Shown: positions 1-13,696 of the stretch, piece after piece
Position numbering within the stretch: position 1 is the first letter of the stretch
Layout: each line of letters begins with the position of its first letter
Assembly (NCBI RefSeq): GCF_015708085.1
Contig: NZ_JADNYM010000013.1
Coordinates: 62,001-126,000 of the forward strand
DNA from: Arthrobacter terrae
GTDB taxonomy: Bacteria > Actinomycetota > Actinomycetes > Actinomycetales > Micrococcaceae
Direction of reading: 5' to 3'
Length of the DNA stretch: 64,000 nucleotides
The notes under the pieces: model-generated
What the model saw: only the letters and a program-made list of their open reading frames with translations
What the model was told of the DNA's origin: nothing
The model's database searches: none
Made by a program: the position numbers and the translations under genes

Positions 1-1
1 C

Positions 2-3130
<3,129 letters not shown>

Positions 3131-3157
3131 CGCAACGCTAAGGTACTAAGGCAGCGA

Positions 3158-3200
3158 ACGGGGTATGGCCCTGCACCAATGGTGTGGGGCCATACCCCGT
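3158..3200 (+). terminator. terminator hairpin after rpoC
   Basis: A perfect 13-bp stem (3158-3170 with 3188-3200, ACGGGGTATGGCC pairing with GGCCATACCCCGT) encloses a second small stem, CACC-AAT-GGTG. No T-run follows, which is common for actinobacterial terminators. It lies 27 bp after the rpoC stop and upstream of rpsL, where transcription would be expected to end or attenuate. Confidence 0.75.
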
Positions 3201-3447
3201 CGCAGCCGATCCCGTCGCCGTCGGCATCCTGAACGACGGCGTGTTAGACTGGTTAACAATTGTTAGTGTGGCAGTGGATGAGTGTGTTCCAGGGCGGTCG
3301 CCTCGGGATGCAGTTCCGGGTTGCAGGGTTCTTGTGCAACGAATGCCACATTTTTGCATGCCTAGGCGCGGTCAAGCGGCGCAGGATGCGAGAACAAATT
3401 GACAGCAACACGAGAACCATCTCGAGGAAAAAACGGAGAACTGATAA
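3201..3447 (+). promoter_or_regulatory. str operon promoter and leader region
   Basis: This 247-bp gene-free stretch lies between the rpoC terminator and rpsL. The best -10-like element is TAGACT at 3245-3250; no convincing -35 was found 16-19 bp before it. If that element is used, the leader is about 190 nt. The rpsL Shine-Dalgarno GGAG lies at about 3435-3438. No leader peptide or clear riboswitch was recognised. Confidence 0.3.
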
Positions 3448-3822
3448 GTGCCTACGATTCAGCAGTTGGTCCGCAAGGGCCGCTCCCCTAAAATCTCAAA
3501 GACCAAGGCTCCCGCCCTTAAGGGAAGCCCAATGCGCCGTGGCGTATGCACCCGCGTCTACACCACTACCCCGAAGAAGCCGAACTCGGCTCTGCGGAAG
3601 GTCGCCCGTGTGCGGCTCAACGGTGGCGTCGAAGTTACCGCGTACATCCCCGGTGTTGGTCACAACCTTCAGGAGCACTCCATTGTGCTCGTCCGCGGTG
3701 GTCGCGTTAAAGACCTTCCCGGTGTTCGTTACAAGATTGTCCGCGGTGCACTTGATACCCAGGGCGTAAAGAACCGCAAGCAGGCCCGCAGCCGCTACGG
3801 TGCGAAGATGGAGAAGAAGTAA
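3448..3822 (+). CDS. rpsL: 30S ribosomal protein S12
   Basis: S12 (124 aa) sits at the decoding centre of the 30S subunit and helps check codon-anticodon pairing. The start is GTG at 3448, with GGAG about 9 nt upstream. The conserved [16 protein letters not shown] stretch, containing the lysine altered in streptomycin-resistant mutants of other species, is present in wild-type form. Length is normal for the family. It is the first gene of the str operon, and only one base separates it from rpsG, so the two are translationally coupled. Confidence 0.98.
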   Translation: MPTIQQLVRKGRSPKISKTKAPALKGSPMRRGVCTRVYTTTPKKPNSALRKVARVRLNGGVEVTAYIPGVGHNLQEHSIVLVRGGRVKDLPGVRYKIVRGALDTQGVKNRKQARSRYGAKMEKK

Positions 3823-3823
3823 T

Positions 3824-4294
3824 ATGCCTCGCAAGGGTCCGGCCCCTAAGCGGCCGCTAGTCATTGATCCCGTTTACGGTTCCCCGTTGGTCACGCAGCT
3901 GATCAACAAGGTCCTCGTGGACGGCAAGAAATCCACCGCGGAGCGCATCGTTTACGGTGCACTTGCCGGTGCGCAGGAGAAGTCCGGGGGAGACCCCGTG
4001 GCCGCTCTGAAGAAGGCCATGGAAAACATCAAGCCCAGCCTTGAGGTCAAGTCCCGTCGTGTTGGTGGAGCCACCTACCAGGTTCCCGTTGAAGTCAAGC
4101 CGGGCCGTGCCACCGCGCTGGCGCTGCGTTGGCTGGTTGGCTACTCCAAGGGCCGACGCGAAAAGACCATGACCGAGCGCCTGCGCAACGAAATTCTGGA
4201 TGCCTCCAACGGTCTTGGTGCCGCCGTGAAGCGTCGCGAAGACACGCATAAGATGGCCGAGTCCAACAAGGCCTTCGCCCACTACCGCTGGTAG
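3824..4294 (+). CDS. rpsG: 30S ribosomal protein S7
   Basis: S7 (156 aa) nucleates assembly of the 30S head and contacts the E-site tRNA. The start ATG at 3824 gives the standard N-terminus [10 protein letters not shown]. An upstream in-frame start inside rpsL would add eight non-conserved residues and was rejected. The usual family length and the [12 protein letters not shown] and RREKTM segments are present. In E. coli S7 represses its own operon; a binding structure for this could not be identified here by eye. Confidence 0.98.
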   Translation: MPRKGPAPKRPLVIDPVYGSPLVTQLINKVLVDGKKSTAERIVYGALAGAQEKSGGDPVAALKKAMENIKPSLEVKSRRVGGATYQVPVEVKPGRATALALRWLVGYSKGRREKTMTERLRNEILDASNGLGAAVKRREDTHKMAESNKAFAHYRW

Positions 4295-4297
4295 AAC

Positions 4298-4342
4298 CTT
4301 CCGGTCGACGACGGCGGCACTTGACTGACGCCGTCGGCCGGA
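4298..4342 (+). other. hairpin between rpsG and fusA
   Basis: The arms TTCCGGTCGACGACGGCG (4298-4315) and CGCCGTCGGCCGGAA (4328-4342) pair with a 3-nt bulge and one G-U. It lies 4 nt after the rpsG stop and 28 nt before fusA. It could be an attenuator or an RNA-processing or stability element within the str operon. The AAAAA run after it is on the wrong strand for a forward terminator. Confidence 0.5.
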
Positions 4343-4370
4343 AAAAGGCATTTTGACAAAGGGAGACACC

Positions 4371-6473
4371 GTGGCACTGGACGTGCTTACAGACCTTAGT
4401 AAGGTCCGCAATATCGGCATTATGGCTCACATTGATGCCGGCAAGACCACCACTACCGAGCGCATCCTGTTCTACACGGGTGTGAACCACAAAATTGGCG
4501 AAACGCACGACGGTGCCTCGACCATGGACTGGATGGCACAGGAGCAGGAACGTGGCATTACGATCACTTCCGCCGCTACCACCTGCTTCTGGGACAACAA
4601 CCAGATCAATATCATCGACACCCCCGGCCACGTTGACTTCACCGTAGAGGTTGAGCGCTCCCTGCGCGTCCTCGACGGCGCCGTCGCAGTGTTCGACGGC
4701 AAGGAAGGCGTGGAGCCGCAGTCCGAGACTGTGTGGCGCCAAGCCGACAAGTACGACGTTCCGCGGATTTGTTTCGTCAACAAGATGGACAAGCTCGGCG
4801 CGGACTTCTACTTCACGGTGGACACCATTATCAAGCGCCTGGGTGCCAAGCCGCTGGTTCTCCAGCTGCCGATCGGTGCCGAGAGTGACTTTGAGGGCGT
4901 CGTTGACCTGATCGAGATGCGTGCGCTGACATGGCGCGGCGAGACCGAGATGGGCGCGAAGTACGAGATCGAGCCCATTCCGGCGGATCTTCAGGCCAAG
5001 GCCGAAGAGTACCGCGCGGCCATGCTGGAGACCGTTGCCGAGTCCGACGACGAGCTGATGGAGAAATACCTCAGCGGTGAAGAACTCACCGTCGCCGAAA
5101 TCAAGGCCGGCATCCGTACGCTGACCGTCAGCAGCCAGGTTTACCCGGTGCTGTGTGGTTCGGCGTTCAAGAACAAGGGTGTGCAGCCGATGCTGGACGC
5201 TGTTGTTTCCTACCTCCCTTCGCCGTTGGATGTTCCCGATATCCAGGGCCATGACGTCCGGGATGAAGAGAAGATCGTTACCCGTGAAGCCAATTCACAG
5301 GCGCCTTTCTCGGCGCTGGCGTTCAAGGTGGTGACGCACCCGTTCTTCGGGCGTCTGACCTACATCCGGGTGTATTCCGGGCATGCTTCATCGGGAACGC
5401 AGGTGCTGAACTCCACGAAGAACAAGAAGGAGCGCATCGGCAAGCTGTTCCAGATGCACGCCAATAAGGAAAACCCGGTTGACGGGGTAACCACGGGGCA
5501 CATCTACGCGGCCATTGGCCTCAAGGACACCACCACCGGTGACACCCTGTGCGATCTGGCCAACCCGATTGTGCTGGAGTCCATGAGCTTCCCGGAGCCC
5601 GTGATTTCGGTAGCCATCGAGCCGAAGACCAAGGGCGACCAGGAGAAGCTTTCCACCGCCATCCAGAAGCTCTCTGAAGAGGACCCGACCTTCCAGGTCT
5701 CCCTCAATGAGGACACCGGCCAGACGATCATCGCCGGTATGGGTGAGCTTCACCTGGACATCCTGGTCGATCGGATGCGCCGCGAATTCCACGTTGAAGC
5801 TAACGTGGGCAAGCCGCAGGTGGCCTACCGCGAAACCATCAAGCGCGCCGTCGTCAAGCACGACTACACCCACAAGAAGCAGACCGGTGGATCCGGTCAG
5901 TTTGCCAAGGTGCAGATCGCGATTGAGCCGATGGAGGTTGTCGAGGGCGTCCTGTACGCGTTCGAAAACAAGGTCAGCGGTGGCCGTATCCCGCGGGAAT
6001 ACATCCCCAGCGTGGATGCCGGAATCCAGGACGCGCTCAACGATGGCGTGCTGGCCGGTTACCCGGTCGTCGGCATCAGGGCAAAGCTGCTTGACGGCGC
6101 CTACCACGATGTTGACTCCTCCGAAATGGCGTTCAAGATCGCCGGCCGGATGGCTTTCAAGGAAGCCGCCCGGATGGCGAACCCGGTTCTGCTCGAACCG
6201 CTGATGGAAGTTGAAGTCCGCACCCCTGAGGAATACATGGGTGAAGTAATCGGTGACCTCAACTCCCGTCGTGGCCAGATGCAGTCGATGGAGGATGCAA
6301 GCGGCGTGAAGGTTATTGTCGCCCATGTGCCGCTGTCCGGAATGTTCGGTTACATCGGTGACCTTCGGTCCAAGACCCAGGGCCGTGCAGTGTACTCGAT
6401 GAAGTTCGATAGCTACTCCGAGGTCCCGAAGGCAGTAGCCGACGAGATCATTCAGAAGAACCGCGGCGAGTAG
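4371..6473 (+). CDS. fusA: elongation factor G
   Basis: EF-G (700 aa) is the GTPase that drives translocation and, with RRF, ribosome recycling. The start GTG at 4371 was chosen because AGGGAG lies 7-12 nt upstream; an in-frame ATG at 4353 would include that Shine-Dalgarno in the coding region. G1 (AHIDAGKT, residues 19-26), G3 (DTPGH, 83-87) and G4 (NKMD, 137-140) are intact, followed by the beta-barrel and domains III-V. It is the third gene of the str operon. Tuf follows but has its own candidate promoter. Confidence 0.97.
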   Translation: MALDVLTDLSKVRNIGIMAHIDAGKTTTTERILFYTGVNHKIGETHDGASTMDWMAQEQERGITITSAATTCFWDNNQINIIDTPGHVDFTVEVERSLRVLDGAVAVFDGKEGVEPQSETVWRQADKYDVPRICFVNKMDKLGADFYFTVDTIIKRLGAKPLVLQLPIGAESDFEGVVDLIEMRALTWRGETEMGAKYEIEPIPADLQAKAEEYRAAMLETVAESDDELMEKYLSGEELTVAEIKAGIRTLTVSSQVYPVLCGSAFKNKGVQPMLDAVVSYLPSPLDVPDIQGHDVRDEEKIVTREANSQAPFSALAFKVVTHPFFGRLTYIRVYSGHASSGTQVLNSTKNKKERIGKLFQMHANKENPVDGVTTGHIYAAIGLKDTTTGDTLCDLANPIVLESMSFPEPVISVAIEPKTKGDQEKLSTAIQKLSEEDPTFQVSLNEDTGQTIIAGMGELHLDILVDRMRREFHVEANVGKPQVAYRETIKRAVVKHDYTHKKQTGGSGQFAKVQIAIEPMEVVEGVLYAFENKVSGGRIPREYIPSVDAGIQDALNDGVLAGYPVVGIRAKLLDGAYHDVDSSEMAFKIAGRMAFKEAARMANPVLLEPLMEVEVRTPEEYMGEVIGDLNSRRGQMQSMEDASGVKVIVAHVPLSGMFGYIGDLRSKTQGRAVYSMKFDSYSEVPKAVADEIIQKNRGE

Positions 6474-6562
6474 CAGCAAGCAGTCAACAACAAGCAGTTA
6501 GCAACAAGCAGGCAGCAATAAAGCCGAGGGCATTGCAGTGGATGCCCGAAGATACCTGCAAT

Positions 6563-6592
6563 TTCACCAAAACCAAAGCCCCCAAGTAGACT
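6563..6592 (+). promoter_or_regulatory. candidate tuf promoter
   Basis: A -35-like TTCACC (6563-6568) and a -10-like TAGACT (6587-6592) are separated by 18 bp in the 188-bp fusA-tuf gap. The predicted start near 6599 gives a leader of about 60 nt ending in a strong AGGAGG at 6652. The same layout (TTCACT-N18-TAGAAT) stands before secY. The gap also starts with several copies of AACAAGCAG/AGCAAGCAG at 6474-6515. Confidence 0.45.
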
Positions 6593-6661
6593 TGCTGAAG
6601 TTTCAGTAGCGAAAAGCGCCGCTGACGAGTAAGTCTTCTCAAAACGTTCTAGGAGGAACCT

Positions 6662-7852
6662 GTGGCAAAGGCAAAGTTCGAGCGGACTAAGCCGCACGTT
6701 AACATCGGCACCATCGGTCACGTTGACCATGGAAAGACGACGCTGACGGCTGCCATCTCCAAGGTACTGTACGACAAGTACCCGTCGATCAACGAGCAGC
6801 GCGACTTCGCGTCGATTGACTCTGCTCCTGAGGAGAAGCAACGCGGCATTACCATCAACATTTCCCATGTTGAGTACCAGACCGAGAAGCGTCACTATGC
6901 ACACGTTGACGCTCCCGGCCACGCTGACTACATCAAAAACATGATCACTGGTGCAGCTCAGATGGACGGCGCGATCCTCGTGGTTGCTGCCACCGATGGC
7001 CCGATGGCCCAGACCCGCGAGCACGTTCTGCTCGCCCGCCAGGTCGGTGTTCCCTACCTGCTGGTTGCGCTGAACAAGTCGGACATGGTCGACGACGAAG
7101 AGCTGTTGGACCTCGTTGAAATGGAAGTCCGTGAGCTGCTCACCGCTCAGAACTTCGATGGCGACAACGTCCCTGTGGTCCGTGTTTCGGGCCTGAAGGC
7201 TCTCGAAGGCGATCCAGTATGGGTCAAGTCCGTTGAGGACCTGATGGATGCCGTCGACAATAACGTCCCGGATCCGATCCGCGACAAGGACAAGCCGTTC
7301 CTGATGCCGGTTGAAGATGTCTTCACCATCACCGGCCGTGGAACCGTTGTAACGGGTCGCGCCGAGCGCGGTACCCTCAAGATCAACTCTGAGGTTGAAA
7401 TTGTCGGTATCCGCCCGGTTCAGAAGACCACGGTTACCGGTATCGAGATGTTCCACAAGCAGCTCGACGAGGCATGGGCCGGCGAGAACTGTGGTCTGCT
7501 GCTTCGCGGCATCAAGCGCGAAGATGTAGAGCGTGGCCAGGTTATCGTGAAGCCGGGTTCCATTACCCCGCACACCGATTTCGAGGCTAACGTCTACATC
7601 CTGGCGAAGGACGAAGGCGGGCGTCACAACCCGTTCTACTCCAACTACCGCCCGCAGTTCTACTTCCGCACCACGGATGTTACCGGCGTCATCACCCTGC
7701 CCGAGGGCACGGAAATGGTTATGCCCGGCGACAACACCGAAATGACTGTCGCGCTGATCCAGCCGATCGCCATGGAAGAAGGACTCGGCTTTGCCATCCG
7801 CGAGGGTGGCCGCACCGTTGGCTCAGGCCGCGTCACCAAGATCATCAAGTAG
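6662..7852 (+). CDS. tuf: elongation factor Tu
   Basis: EF-Tu (396 aa) delivers aminoacyl-tRNA to the ribosome as a GTP complex. The start is GTG at 6662 behind AGGAGGAACCT, a near-perfect Shine-Dalgarno. G1 (GHVDHGKT, 19-26), G3 (DAPGH, 83-87) and G4 (NKSD, 138-141) are intact. DAPGH in place of the enterobacterial DCPGH is usual in actinobacteria. Both beta-barrel domains are complete and the C-terminus GRVTKIIK is canonical. It is probably transcribed both from the str operon and from its own promoter. Confidence 0.98.
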   Translation: MAKAKFERTKPHVNIGTIGHVDHGKTTLTAAISKVLYDKYPSINEQRDFASIDSAPEEKQRGITINISHVEYQTEKRHYAHVDAPGHADYIKNMITGAAQMDGAILVVAATDGPMAQTREHVLLARQVGVPYLLVALNKSDMVDDEELLDLVEMEVRELLTAQNFDGDNVPVVRVSGLKALEGDPVWVKSVEDLMDAVDNNVPDPIRDKDKPFLMPVEDVFTITGRGTVVTGRAERGTLKINSEVEIVGIRPVQKTTVTGIEMFHKQLDEAWAGENCGLLLRGIKREDVERGQVIVKPGSITPHTDFEANVYILAKDEGGRHNPFYSNYRPQFYFRTTDVTGVITLPEGTEMVMPGDNTEMTVALIQPIAMEEGLGFAIREGGRTVGSGRVTKIIK

Positions 7853-7881
7853 TTTTTGACCGCCTGACTGATCTGTGCCAG

Positions 7882-7911
7882 GGCGCCTCTCCACTTCGGT
7901 GGCGGGGCGCC
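7882..7911 (+). terminator. terminator after tuf
   Basis: GGCGCC (7882-7887) pairs with GGCGCC (7906-7911). An inner CCAC-TTCG-GTGG stem is capped by a stable UUCG tetraloop, and TTTGG follows. It begins 30 bp after the tuf stop and closes the str operon. Confidence 0.75.
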
Positions 7912-7920
7912 TTTGGCGTT

Positions 7921-8384
7921 TCCTGCAATAATCCCGCACTAGCCGGCGGACAAGAACCGGTGCAGGAACCGGTGGCAAGCCCGGCCATACCCCGGTCCGA
8001 CCGCTGGCCCCGACGGGCGGGATTCGCATTTCGGCGATGAATCCGGCATACTGGATAAGTTGTTCAAGCGCTTCTTCGTGTCCCGATCGAGATAATGCTC
8101 GGTGTCAGGGTCCAAGCTGAAGACCAAACATAACCCACCTCCATAAGTTCTATGGTGTGTTCGCGTCAGATCTGCGACACGCCCGAGCGCGGGGGTCGGA
8201 GCTTCGGCCGATTGAGGAACCCGGACATGTCCGGATTCAGTCCGTTGGAAGCATCGCGGTCACGCACCGCACCGCAGTAACCCCGGTTGCCCGGGATCTG
8301 CGGCAGAACGAGTAAGTAAACAGCGTTTAGTCAACAGTGCTGCTAATGCAGGGCACTATGTCGCAGAAAGAGAGTCACGACGCC
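7921..8384 (+). promoter_or_regulatory. S10 operon promoter and leader region
   Basis: This 464-bp stretch has no convincing gene. A weak promoter candidate is TTCGCA (8023-8028), N18, CATACT (8047-8052); GATAAT at 8091-8096 is another -10 without a -35. It contains a perfect 14-bp palindrome at 8221-8234. Short open frames on both strands lack start signals and family features. The length suits a structured leader for regulation of the S10 operon, but no known L4-binding leader could be recognised. Confidence 0.35.
8221..8234. repeat. 14-bp perfect palindrome in S10 leader
   Basis: CCGGACATGTCCGG reads the same on both strands and lies about 150 bp upstream of rpsJ. As DNA it could be a dimeric regulator site; as RNA it would form only a short stem. 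There is no evidence of function beyond the symmetry and position. Confidence 0.5.
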
Positions 8385-8693
8385 ATGGCGGGACAAAAAA
8401 TCCGCATCCGGCTGAAGTCATATGACCATGAGGTCATAGACGTATCAGCACGGAAGATCGTTGAGACGGTCACGCGCGCAGGCGCAACGGTAGTCGGCCC
8501 GGTGCCGCTGCCGACGGAGAAGAACGTGTACTGCGTTATCCGTTCGCCTCACAAGTACAAGGACAGCCGCGAGCACTTTGAAATGCGCACGCACAAGCGT
8601 CTGATCGACATCATCGACCCCACGCCGAAGGCTGTTGACTCGCTTATGCGTCTTGACCTGCCGGCCGACGTGAACATCGAAATCAAGCTGTAG
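8385..8693 (+). CDS. rpsJ: 30S ribosomal protein S10
   Basis: S10 (102 aa) is a protein of the 30S head and, as NusE, partners NusB in antitermination. The start ATG at 8385 gives the canonical [16 protein letters not shown]. The frame opens 16 codons earlier, but that extension is not conserved. The upstream Shine-Dalgarno is weak (GAGAG about 10 nt away). It is the first gene of the S10 operon, and rplC follows after 17 bp with GGGAGGGG in the gap. Confidence 0.97.
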
Positions 8694-8710
8694 GGAGGGG
8701 CTGAGAAACT

Positions 8711-9361
8711 ATGACCGCTACCCGCAACGTTAAGGGCATCCTGGGCACGAAGCTCGGCATGACCCAGGTTTGGGACGCTGACAACCGCCTCGTGCCGGTT
8801 ACCGTCGTCCAGGCCGACTCAAACGTCATCACCCAGCTGCGCAATGCAGAAGTTGATGGCTACACCGCCGTCCAGATCGGCTACGGCCAGATCGACCCGC
8901 GCAAGGTGACCAAGCCGCTGGCAGGTCACTTTGACAAGGCCGGCGTTACACCCCGCCGCCATGTCGTCGAGCTGCGCACCGCAGACGCCGCAGACTATTC
9001 CCTCGGCCAGGAGCTCTCCGTGGAGATCTTCGAAGCCGGACAGAAGGTCGACGTTGTCGGCACTTCCAAGGGTAAGGGCTTTGCCGGCGTTATGAAGCGC
9101 CACGGCTTCCACGGTGTCGGTGCCTCCCACGGTGCCCACAAGAACCACCGTAAGCCCGGCTCCATCGGTGGCGCGTCCACCCCCAGCCGCGTTTTCAAGG
9201 GCGTGCGCATGGCCGGTCGCATGGGCGCCGTCCGTCACACCACGCTGAACCTCACGGTTCACGGCGTTGACGCCGAGAAGTCGCTGCTGCTCATCAAGGG
9301 TGCCGTTCCCGGCGCCCGCGGTCAGGTCGTCCTCGTACGCACCGCCGTGAAGGGAGCATAA
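8711..9361 (+). CDS. rplC: 50S ribosomal protein L3
   Basis: L3 (216 aa) is an early-assembly protein reaching towards the peptidyl-transferase centre. The [15 protein letters not shown] start is characteristic. The long loop [21 protein letters not shown] around residue 135-155 includes the Gln/His-rich segment near the A-site. Length is normal. It is the second gene of the S10 operon, 5 bp before rplD. Confidence 0.97.
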   Translation: MTATRNVKGILGTKLGMTQVWDADNRLVPVTVVQADSNVITQLRNAEVDGYTAVQIGYGQIDPRKVTKPLAGHFDKAGVTPRRHVVELRTADAADYSLGQELSVEIFEAGQKVDVVGTSKGKGFAGVMKRHGFHGVGASHGAHKNHRKPGSIGGASTPSRVFKGVRMAGRMGAVRHTTLNLTVHGVDAEKSLLLIKGAVPGARGQVVLVRTAVKGA

Positions 9362-9366
9362 CCAAA

Positions 9367-10203
9367 ATGGCTAAGACTATTTCCGTAGACCTGCCTGCAG
9401 AGATCTTCGACGTTCAGACCAACGTGCCGCTGCTGCACCAGGTTGTCGTGGCCCAGCTTGCTGCTGCCCGTCAGGGTACGCACAAGACGAAGACCCGCGC
9501 CGAAGTATCCGGTGCCGGCCGCAAGCCGTTCAAGCAGAAGGGTACCGGCCGTGCCCGTCAGGGTTCCATCCGTGCTCCTCACATGACCGGTGGTGGCGTG
9601 GTCCATGGGCCGACTCCCCGTGACTACTCCCAGCGCACCCCCAAGAAGATGAAGGCCGCCGCACTGCGCGGCGCTTTGTCGGACCGGGCCCGCAACGGCC
9701 GTATCCACGTGATTGCCGACCTGGTGACCGGATCCAAGCCGTCCGCCAAGGAGGCGCTGACCGCGCTGCGCGCACTGAGCGACCGGAAGAACCTGCTGGT
9801 TGCGATCGAGCGTTCCAACGATGTTGTCGCGCTCTCGGTGCGGAACCTGCCGGATCTGCACGTGTTGTACGTGGATCAGCTGAACACCTACGACGTACTG
9901 GTTTCCGACGACGTCATCTTCACTAAGCCTGCCTACGACGCATTCGTCTCCGGCAACGCGGCTGCTGAGGCATTTGCCTCCAGCGCACTGCTGGACTTCG
10001 ACACGGTCGACATCACAGCCGAATTTGCAGCTGATGCCGCCGGCGCTGAAGAAGTAGTTGTCGCGGAAGCAGCCGCACCGAAGGCTGCACCCAAGGCCAA
10101 GGCTGCTCCGAAGGCCAAGGCTGCTCCGAAGGCGAAAGCTGCTCCGAAGGCTTCGGCCGAGGCTGCTGCCCAGGCCCCAGTAACCGAGGAGGACGCCAAG
10201 TGA
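9367..10203 (+). CDS. rplD: 50S ribosomal protein L4 with Ala/Lys-rich tail
   Basis: L4 (278 aa) lines the exit tunnel and in E. coli represses the S10 operon. The globular domain and the tunnel loop ([28 protein letters not shown], about residues 39-66) are standard. From about residue 220 the protein runs into an acidic then Ala-Pro-Lys tail with repeated APKAKA units (about 238-262), making it some 60 residues longer than typical L4. The tail ends EEDAK, and its stop overlaps the rplW start by 4 nt (GTGA), which implies coupled translation. Confidence 0.96.
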   Translation: MAKTISVDLPAEIFDVQTNVPLLHQVVVAQLAAARQGTHKTKTRAEVSGAGRKPFKQKGTGRARQGSIRAPHMTGGGVVHGPTPRDYSQRTPKKMKAAALRGALSDRARNGRIHVIADLVTGSKPSAKEALTALRALSDRKNLLVAIERSNDVVALSVRNLPDLHVLYVDQLNTYDVLVSDDVIFTKPAYDAFVSGNAAAEAFASSALLDFDTVDITAEFAADAAGAEEVVVAEAAAPKAAPKAKAAPKAKAAPKAKAAPKASAEAAAQAPVTEEDAK

Positions 10204-10505
10204 GCGCCGCCACCATCAAGGATCCGCGCGACGTTGTCATTGCACCCGTCGTATCGGAAAAGAGCTATGGCTTGATCGACGAAGGTAAGTACACCTTCCT
10301 GGTTGACCCTCGCTCGAACAAGACCGAGATCAAATTGGCCGTGGAGAAAATTTTCTCCGTCAAGGTCGAATCGATCAACACTCTCAATCGTGCCGGTAAG
10401 CGCAAGCGGACCAAGTTCGGATGGGGTCAGCGCAAGGGCACCAAGCGTGCCATCGTGACCCTCAAAGAAGGCACAATCGACATCTTCGGCGGTCCGCTTT
10501 CATAA
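10200..10505 (+). CDS. rplW: 50S ribosomal protein L23
   Basis: L23 (101 aa) stands at the exit of the nascent-chain tunnel, where trigger factor and SRP dock. The GTG start at 10200 overlaps the rplD stop. [18 protein letters not shown] near the N-terminus and the loop around [14 protein letters not shown] (about 64-78) are diagnostic. Family length is normal. Thirty bp, including a GAGG Shine-Dalgarno, separate it from rplB. Confidence 0.97.
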   Translation: MSAATIKDPRDVVIAPVVSEKSYGLIDEGKYTFLVDPRSNKTEIKLAVEKIFSVKVESINTLNRAGKRKRTKFGWGQRKGTKRAIVTLKEGTIDIFGGPLS

Positions 10506-10535
10506 GCGGAGACCACTTTAACGAGGAAATAAAAA

Positions 10536-11375
10536 ATGGGAATCCGTAAATACAAGCCGACAACCCCGGGCCGTCGCGGCTCGAGCGTTGCCGACTTCAC
10601 CGAAATCACGCGGTCGACGCCGGAGAAGTCTCTGGTCCGTCCGCTCCCGAAAAAGGGTGGCCGCAATAACACCGGTCGTATCACGACCCGTCACAAGGGC
10701 GGTGGCCACAAGCGCCAGTACCGCCTGATTGACTTCCGTCGTCATGACAAAGACGGTGTTAATGCCCGTGTTGCTGAGATTGAATATGATCCCAACCGCA
10801 CCGCGCGCATTGCGCTGCTGCACTACCTTGATGGCACCAAGCGGTACATCATTGCTCCGAACAAGCTCAAGCAGGGTGACTTTGTTGAGGCCGGCGCCAG
10901 TGCCGACATCAAGCCGGGTAACAACCTGCCGCTGCGCAACATCCCGGTGGGTACCGTTATCCACGCTGTGGAGTTGCGTCCCGGAGGCGGCGCCAAGATG
11001 GCCCGTTCCGCCGGAGCATCTGTCCAGCTCGTCGCCAAGGAAGGCCGCTTCGCTCAGCTGCGTCTGCCGTCCGGCGAAATCCGCAACGTCGATGTCCGCT
11101 GCCGCGCGACGATCGGCGAGGTCGGTAACGCTGAACAGTCCAACATCAACTGGGGCAAGGCCGGCCGTATGCGCTGGAAGGGCGTCCGCCCGACCGTGCG
11201 CGGTGTAGCCATGAACCCGGTTGATCACCCCCATGGTGGTGGTGAGGGTAAGACTTCCGGTGGACGTCACCCTGTTAACCCGAACGGTAAGCCCGAGGGC
11301 CGTACCCGCCGTCCGAACAAAGAGAGCGACAAACTCATTGTGCGTCGCCGTCGTACTGGCAAGAACAAGCGATAG
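10536..11375 (+). CDS. rplB: 50S ribosomal protein L2
   Basis: L2 (279 aa) is a core 50S protein needed for subunit association and peptidyl transfer. It shows the OB and SH3-like domains, the segment [13 protein letters not shown] with the key histidine near residue 230, and the usual basic C-terminus. The start ATG at 10536 follows CGAGGA. The length matches the family exactly. Confidence 0.98.
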   Translation: MGIRKYKPTTPGRRGSSVADFTEITRSTPEKSLVRPLPKKGGRNNTGRITTRHKGGGHKRQYRLIDFRRHDKDGVNARVAEIEYDPNRTARIALLHYLDGTKRYIIAPNKLKQGDFVEAGASADIKPGNNLPLRNIPVGTVIHAVELRPGGGAKMARSAGASVQLVAKEGRFAQLRLPSGEIRNVDVRCRATIGEVGNAEQSNINWGKAGRMRWKGVRPTVRGVAMNPVDHPHGGGEGKTSGGRHPVNPNGKPEGRTRRPNKESDKLIVRRRRTGKNKR

Positions 11376-11388
11376 GAGCGACGGACAT

Positions 11389-11670
11389 ATGCCACGCAGC
11401 CTGAAAAAAGGTCCCTTCGTTGACCAGCACCTCTTTGTCAAGGTCGCTAAGGAAAACGAAAAGGGAACAAAGAACGTAATCAAGACCTGGTCCCGCCGCT
11501 CGATGATCATCCCGGACATGCTGGGACACACGATTGCCGTGCATGACGGGCGCAAGCACATCCCCGTGTTTGTTACCGAGTCGATGGTCGGGCACAAGCT
11601 CGGCGAATTCGCTCTGACGCGGACATTCCGCGGCCATGTGAAGGACGACCGTAAGGGCAAGCGCCGCTAG
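11389..11670 (+). CDS. rpsS: 30S ribosomal protein S19
   Basis: S19 (93 aa) lies in the 30S head near the A-site finger and works with S13. The start is ATG at 11389 after GGAG (11375-11378), giving [16 protein letters not shown] longer open frame into rplB was rejected. The signature [23 protein letters not shown] is complete. Confidence 0.97.
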   Translation: MPRSLKKGPFVDQHLFVKVAKENEKGTKNVIKTWSRRSMIIPDMLGHTIAVHDGRKHIPVFVTESMVGHKLGEFALTRTFRGHVKDDRKGKRR

Positions 11671-11708
11671 GCGCCTGCAATTACGGCTAAGACGAGAGAA
11701 GGATAGCA

Positions 11709-12074
11709 ATGGAAGCCAAGGCAATTGCGCGTCATATTCGCGTAACGCCTATGAAGGCCCGGCGCGTCGTCAACCTGATTCGTGGCAAGCAGGCGAATGA
11801 GGCAATGGCGATACTGAAGTTTGCCCCCCAGGCAGCTTCAGAACCGGTCTTCAAGGTACTCCAGTCCGCAATGGCTAACGCCCGCGTACTGGCTGACCGC
11901 GACAGCGTCGCGTTTGATGAAGGCGATTTATACATCAGCGAAGCATTCGTTGATGAAGGCGCAACGATGAAGCGGTTCCGGCCGCGGGCCCAGGGCCGTG
12001 CGTTCCAGATCAAGAAGCGCACCAGTCACATCACCCTGGTCGTTGCAACTCCCGAGAAAGAGGAGGCTCGCTAA
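11709..12074 (+). CDS. rplV: 50S ribosomal protein L22
   Basis: L22 (121 aa) contributes the long beta-hairpin that lines the exit tunnel constriction. The tunnel loop region [27 protein letters not shown] (about 81-107) is intact. The start ATG at 11709 follows GAGAAGGA. It abuts rpsC without a gap. Confidence 0.97.
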   Translation: MEAKAIARHIRVTPMKARRVVNLIRGKQANEAMAILKFAPQAASEPVFKVLQSAMANARVLADRDSVAFDEGDLYISEAFVDEGATMKRFRPRAQGRAFQIKKRTSHITLVVATPEKEEAR

Positions 12075-12929
12075 GTGGGACAGAAAGTAAACCCGCACGG
12101 GTTCCGACTCGGCATCACCACCGACCATGTTTCGCACTGGTTTGCAGACAGCAACAAAGCCGGGCAGCGGTACAAGGATTTTGTCCGCGAGGACATCAAA
12201 ATCCGTGCGCTTATGTCTACCGGCATGGAGCGCGCCGGCATCTCCAAGGTTGAGATCGAGCGTACCCGGGACCGCGTTCGTGTGGATATCCACACGGCCC
12301 GCCCCGGTATCGTGATCGGCCGCCGGGGAGCCGAAGCTGACCGCATCCGCGGGGAGCTGGAAAAGCTCACCAAGAAGCAGGTGCAGCTGAATATCCTGGA
12401 AGTAAAGAACCCGGAAGCAGATGCGCAGCTCGTTGCCCAGGGCATTGCCGAGCAGTTGACTTCACGTGTGGCCTTCCGCCGCGCGATGAAGAAGGCCATG
12501 CAGTCGGCCCAGCGCACCGGCAGTGTCAAGGGCATCCGTGTCGCTTGCGCAGGCCGTTTGGGCGGGGCGGAAATGTCCCGCACGGAGTTCTACCGCGAAG
12601 GTCGTGTGCCTCTGCACACCCTGCGCGCCAACATTGATTACGGCTTCTTTGAGGCCAAGACGGTGTTCGGCCGCATCGGCGTCAAGGTCTGGATCTACAA
12701 GGGAGACGTCACGAGCAAGGAACTGGCTGCCCAGCAGGCTGCCGCTCCGTCGCGTGGCCGTGCACCCCGCAGGGAAGACGACCGCGGACCTCGTGGCGGC
12801 GCTGGCGCCCCTCGTGGCGGCGACCGTCGTCGTAATGACCGTCCGCAGGCCGATGCAGCAGAGACTGCAGGTGCCGCAGCGGCAGCGCCCGCAGCCGCCG
12901 CACCGGCAGCAGAAGGAGGACAGGCTTAA
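12075..12929 (+). CDS. rpsC: 30S ribosomal protein S3 with low-complexity tail
   Basis: S3 (284 aa) forms the mRNA entry tunnel and its helicase centre with S4 and S5. The GTG start at 12075 directly follows the rplV stop. The KH domain ([20 protein letters not shown], about 77-96) and the C-terminal S3 domain are standard up to about residue 215. Beyond this comes an Arg/Gly-rich stretch ([19 protein letters not shown]) and an Ala/Pro tail, both longer than the E. coli protein. Confidence 0.97.
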   Translation: MGQKVNPHGFRLGITTDHVSHWFADSNKAGQRYKDFVREDIKIRALMSTGMERAGISKVEIERTRDRVRVDIHTARPGIVIGRRGAEADRIRGELEKLTKKQVQLNILEVKNPEADAQLVAQGIAEQLTSRVAFRRAMKKAMQSAQRTGSVKGIRVACAGRLGGAEMSRTEFYREGRVPLHTLRANIDYGFFEAKTVFGRIGVKVWIYKGDVTSKELAAQQAAAPSRGRAPRREDDRGPRGGAGAPRGGDRRRNDRPQADAAETAGAAAAAPAAAAPAAEGGQA

Positions 12930-13346
12930 ATGCTTATCCCACGTCGAGTTAGGTTCCGCAAGCAGCACCACCCCGGCCGTTCCGGCCAGGCAACAGGCGG
13001 TACCACGGTCACTTTCGGTGACTGGGGAATCCAGGCGCTGACTCCGGCTTATGTAACCAACCGTCAGATCGAGTCCGCTCGTATCGCCATGACGCGTCAT
13101 ATCAAGCGAGGCGGAAAGGTCTGGATCAATATCTATCCTGACCGTCCGCTGACCAAGAAGCCGGCCGAAACCCGTATGGGTTCCGGTAAGGGTTCACCCG
13201 AGTGGTGGATCGCCAACGTCAAACCGGGCCGCGTTCTCTTCGAACTGTCCGGTGTCAATGAAGAGGTAGCTCGTGAGGCACTGCGCCTGGCAATCCACAA
13301 GCTGCCATTGAAAGCACGCATTGTGCGTCGCGAAGGTGGTGAATAG
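12930..13346 (+). CDS. rplP: 50S ribosomal protein L16
   Basis: L16 (138 aa) positions A-site tRNA acceptor stems at the 50S subunit. It begins [19 protein letters not shown] and carries the conserved [17 protein letters not shown] and [15 protein letters not shown] segments. It follows rpsC with no spacer; the Shine-Dalgarno AGGAGGA lies inside the rpsC tail codons. Confidence 0.97.
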   Translation: MLIPRRVRFRKQHHPGRSGQATGGTTVTFGDWGIQALTPAYVTNRQIESARIAMTRHIKRGGKVWINIYPDRPLTKKPAETRMGSGKGSPEWWIANVKPGRVLFELSGVNEEVAREALRLAIHKLPLKARIVRREGGE

Positions 13347-13348
13347 AA

Positions 13349-13696
13349 ATGGCAGTTGGGTCAAAGGAACTTGCACCTGAGCAGCTTGACGGGTTTGACA
13401 ACGAACGTCTCGTTGAAGAACTCCGTAAGGCTAAGGAGGAGCTGTTCAACCTCCGTTTCCAGTCCGCCACCGGTCAGCTCGAAAACCACGGACGGCTGCG
13501 CGTTGTAAAGCGTGACATTGCCCGGGTATACACCGTACTGCGGGAGCGGGAGTTGGGCATTCGCCAGGCTGTCGCAGCCGCACCGGTTGCAGATGCCAAA
13601 TCTGATAAGAGCACCGGTAAGGCCGACAAGAAGGCCGGTAAGGAAGCCAAAAAGGTTTCCGAGAAGGCTGACAAGTCTGAGGAGGACGCCAAGTGA
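13349..13696 (+). CDS. rpmC: 50S ribosomal protein L29 with Lys/Ala-rich tail
   Basis: L29 (115 aa) surrounds the tunnel exit next to L23. The two-helix core is typical ([29 protein letters not shown], about 24-52), ending near residue 75. The last 40 residues are a charged [18 protein letters not shown]-type tail that typical 65-75-aa L29 proteins lack. Its stop overlaps the rpsQ start (GTGA), as at the rplD-rplW junction. Confidence 0.95.
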   Translation: MAVGSKELAPEQLDGFDNERLVEELRKAKEELFNLRFQSATGQLENHGRLRVVKRDIARVYTVLRERELGIRQAVAAAPVADAKSDKSTGKADKKAGKEAKKVSEKADKSEEDAK

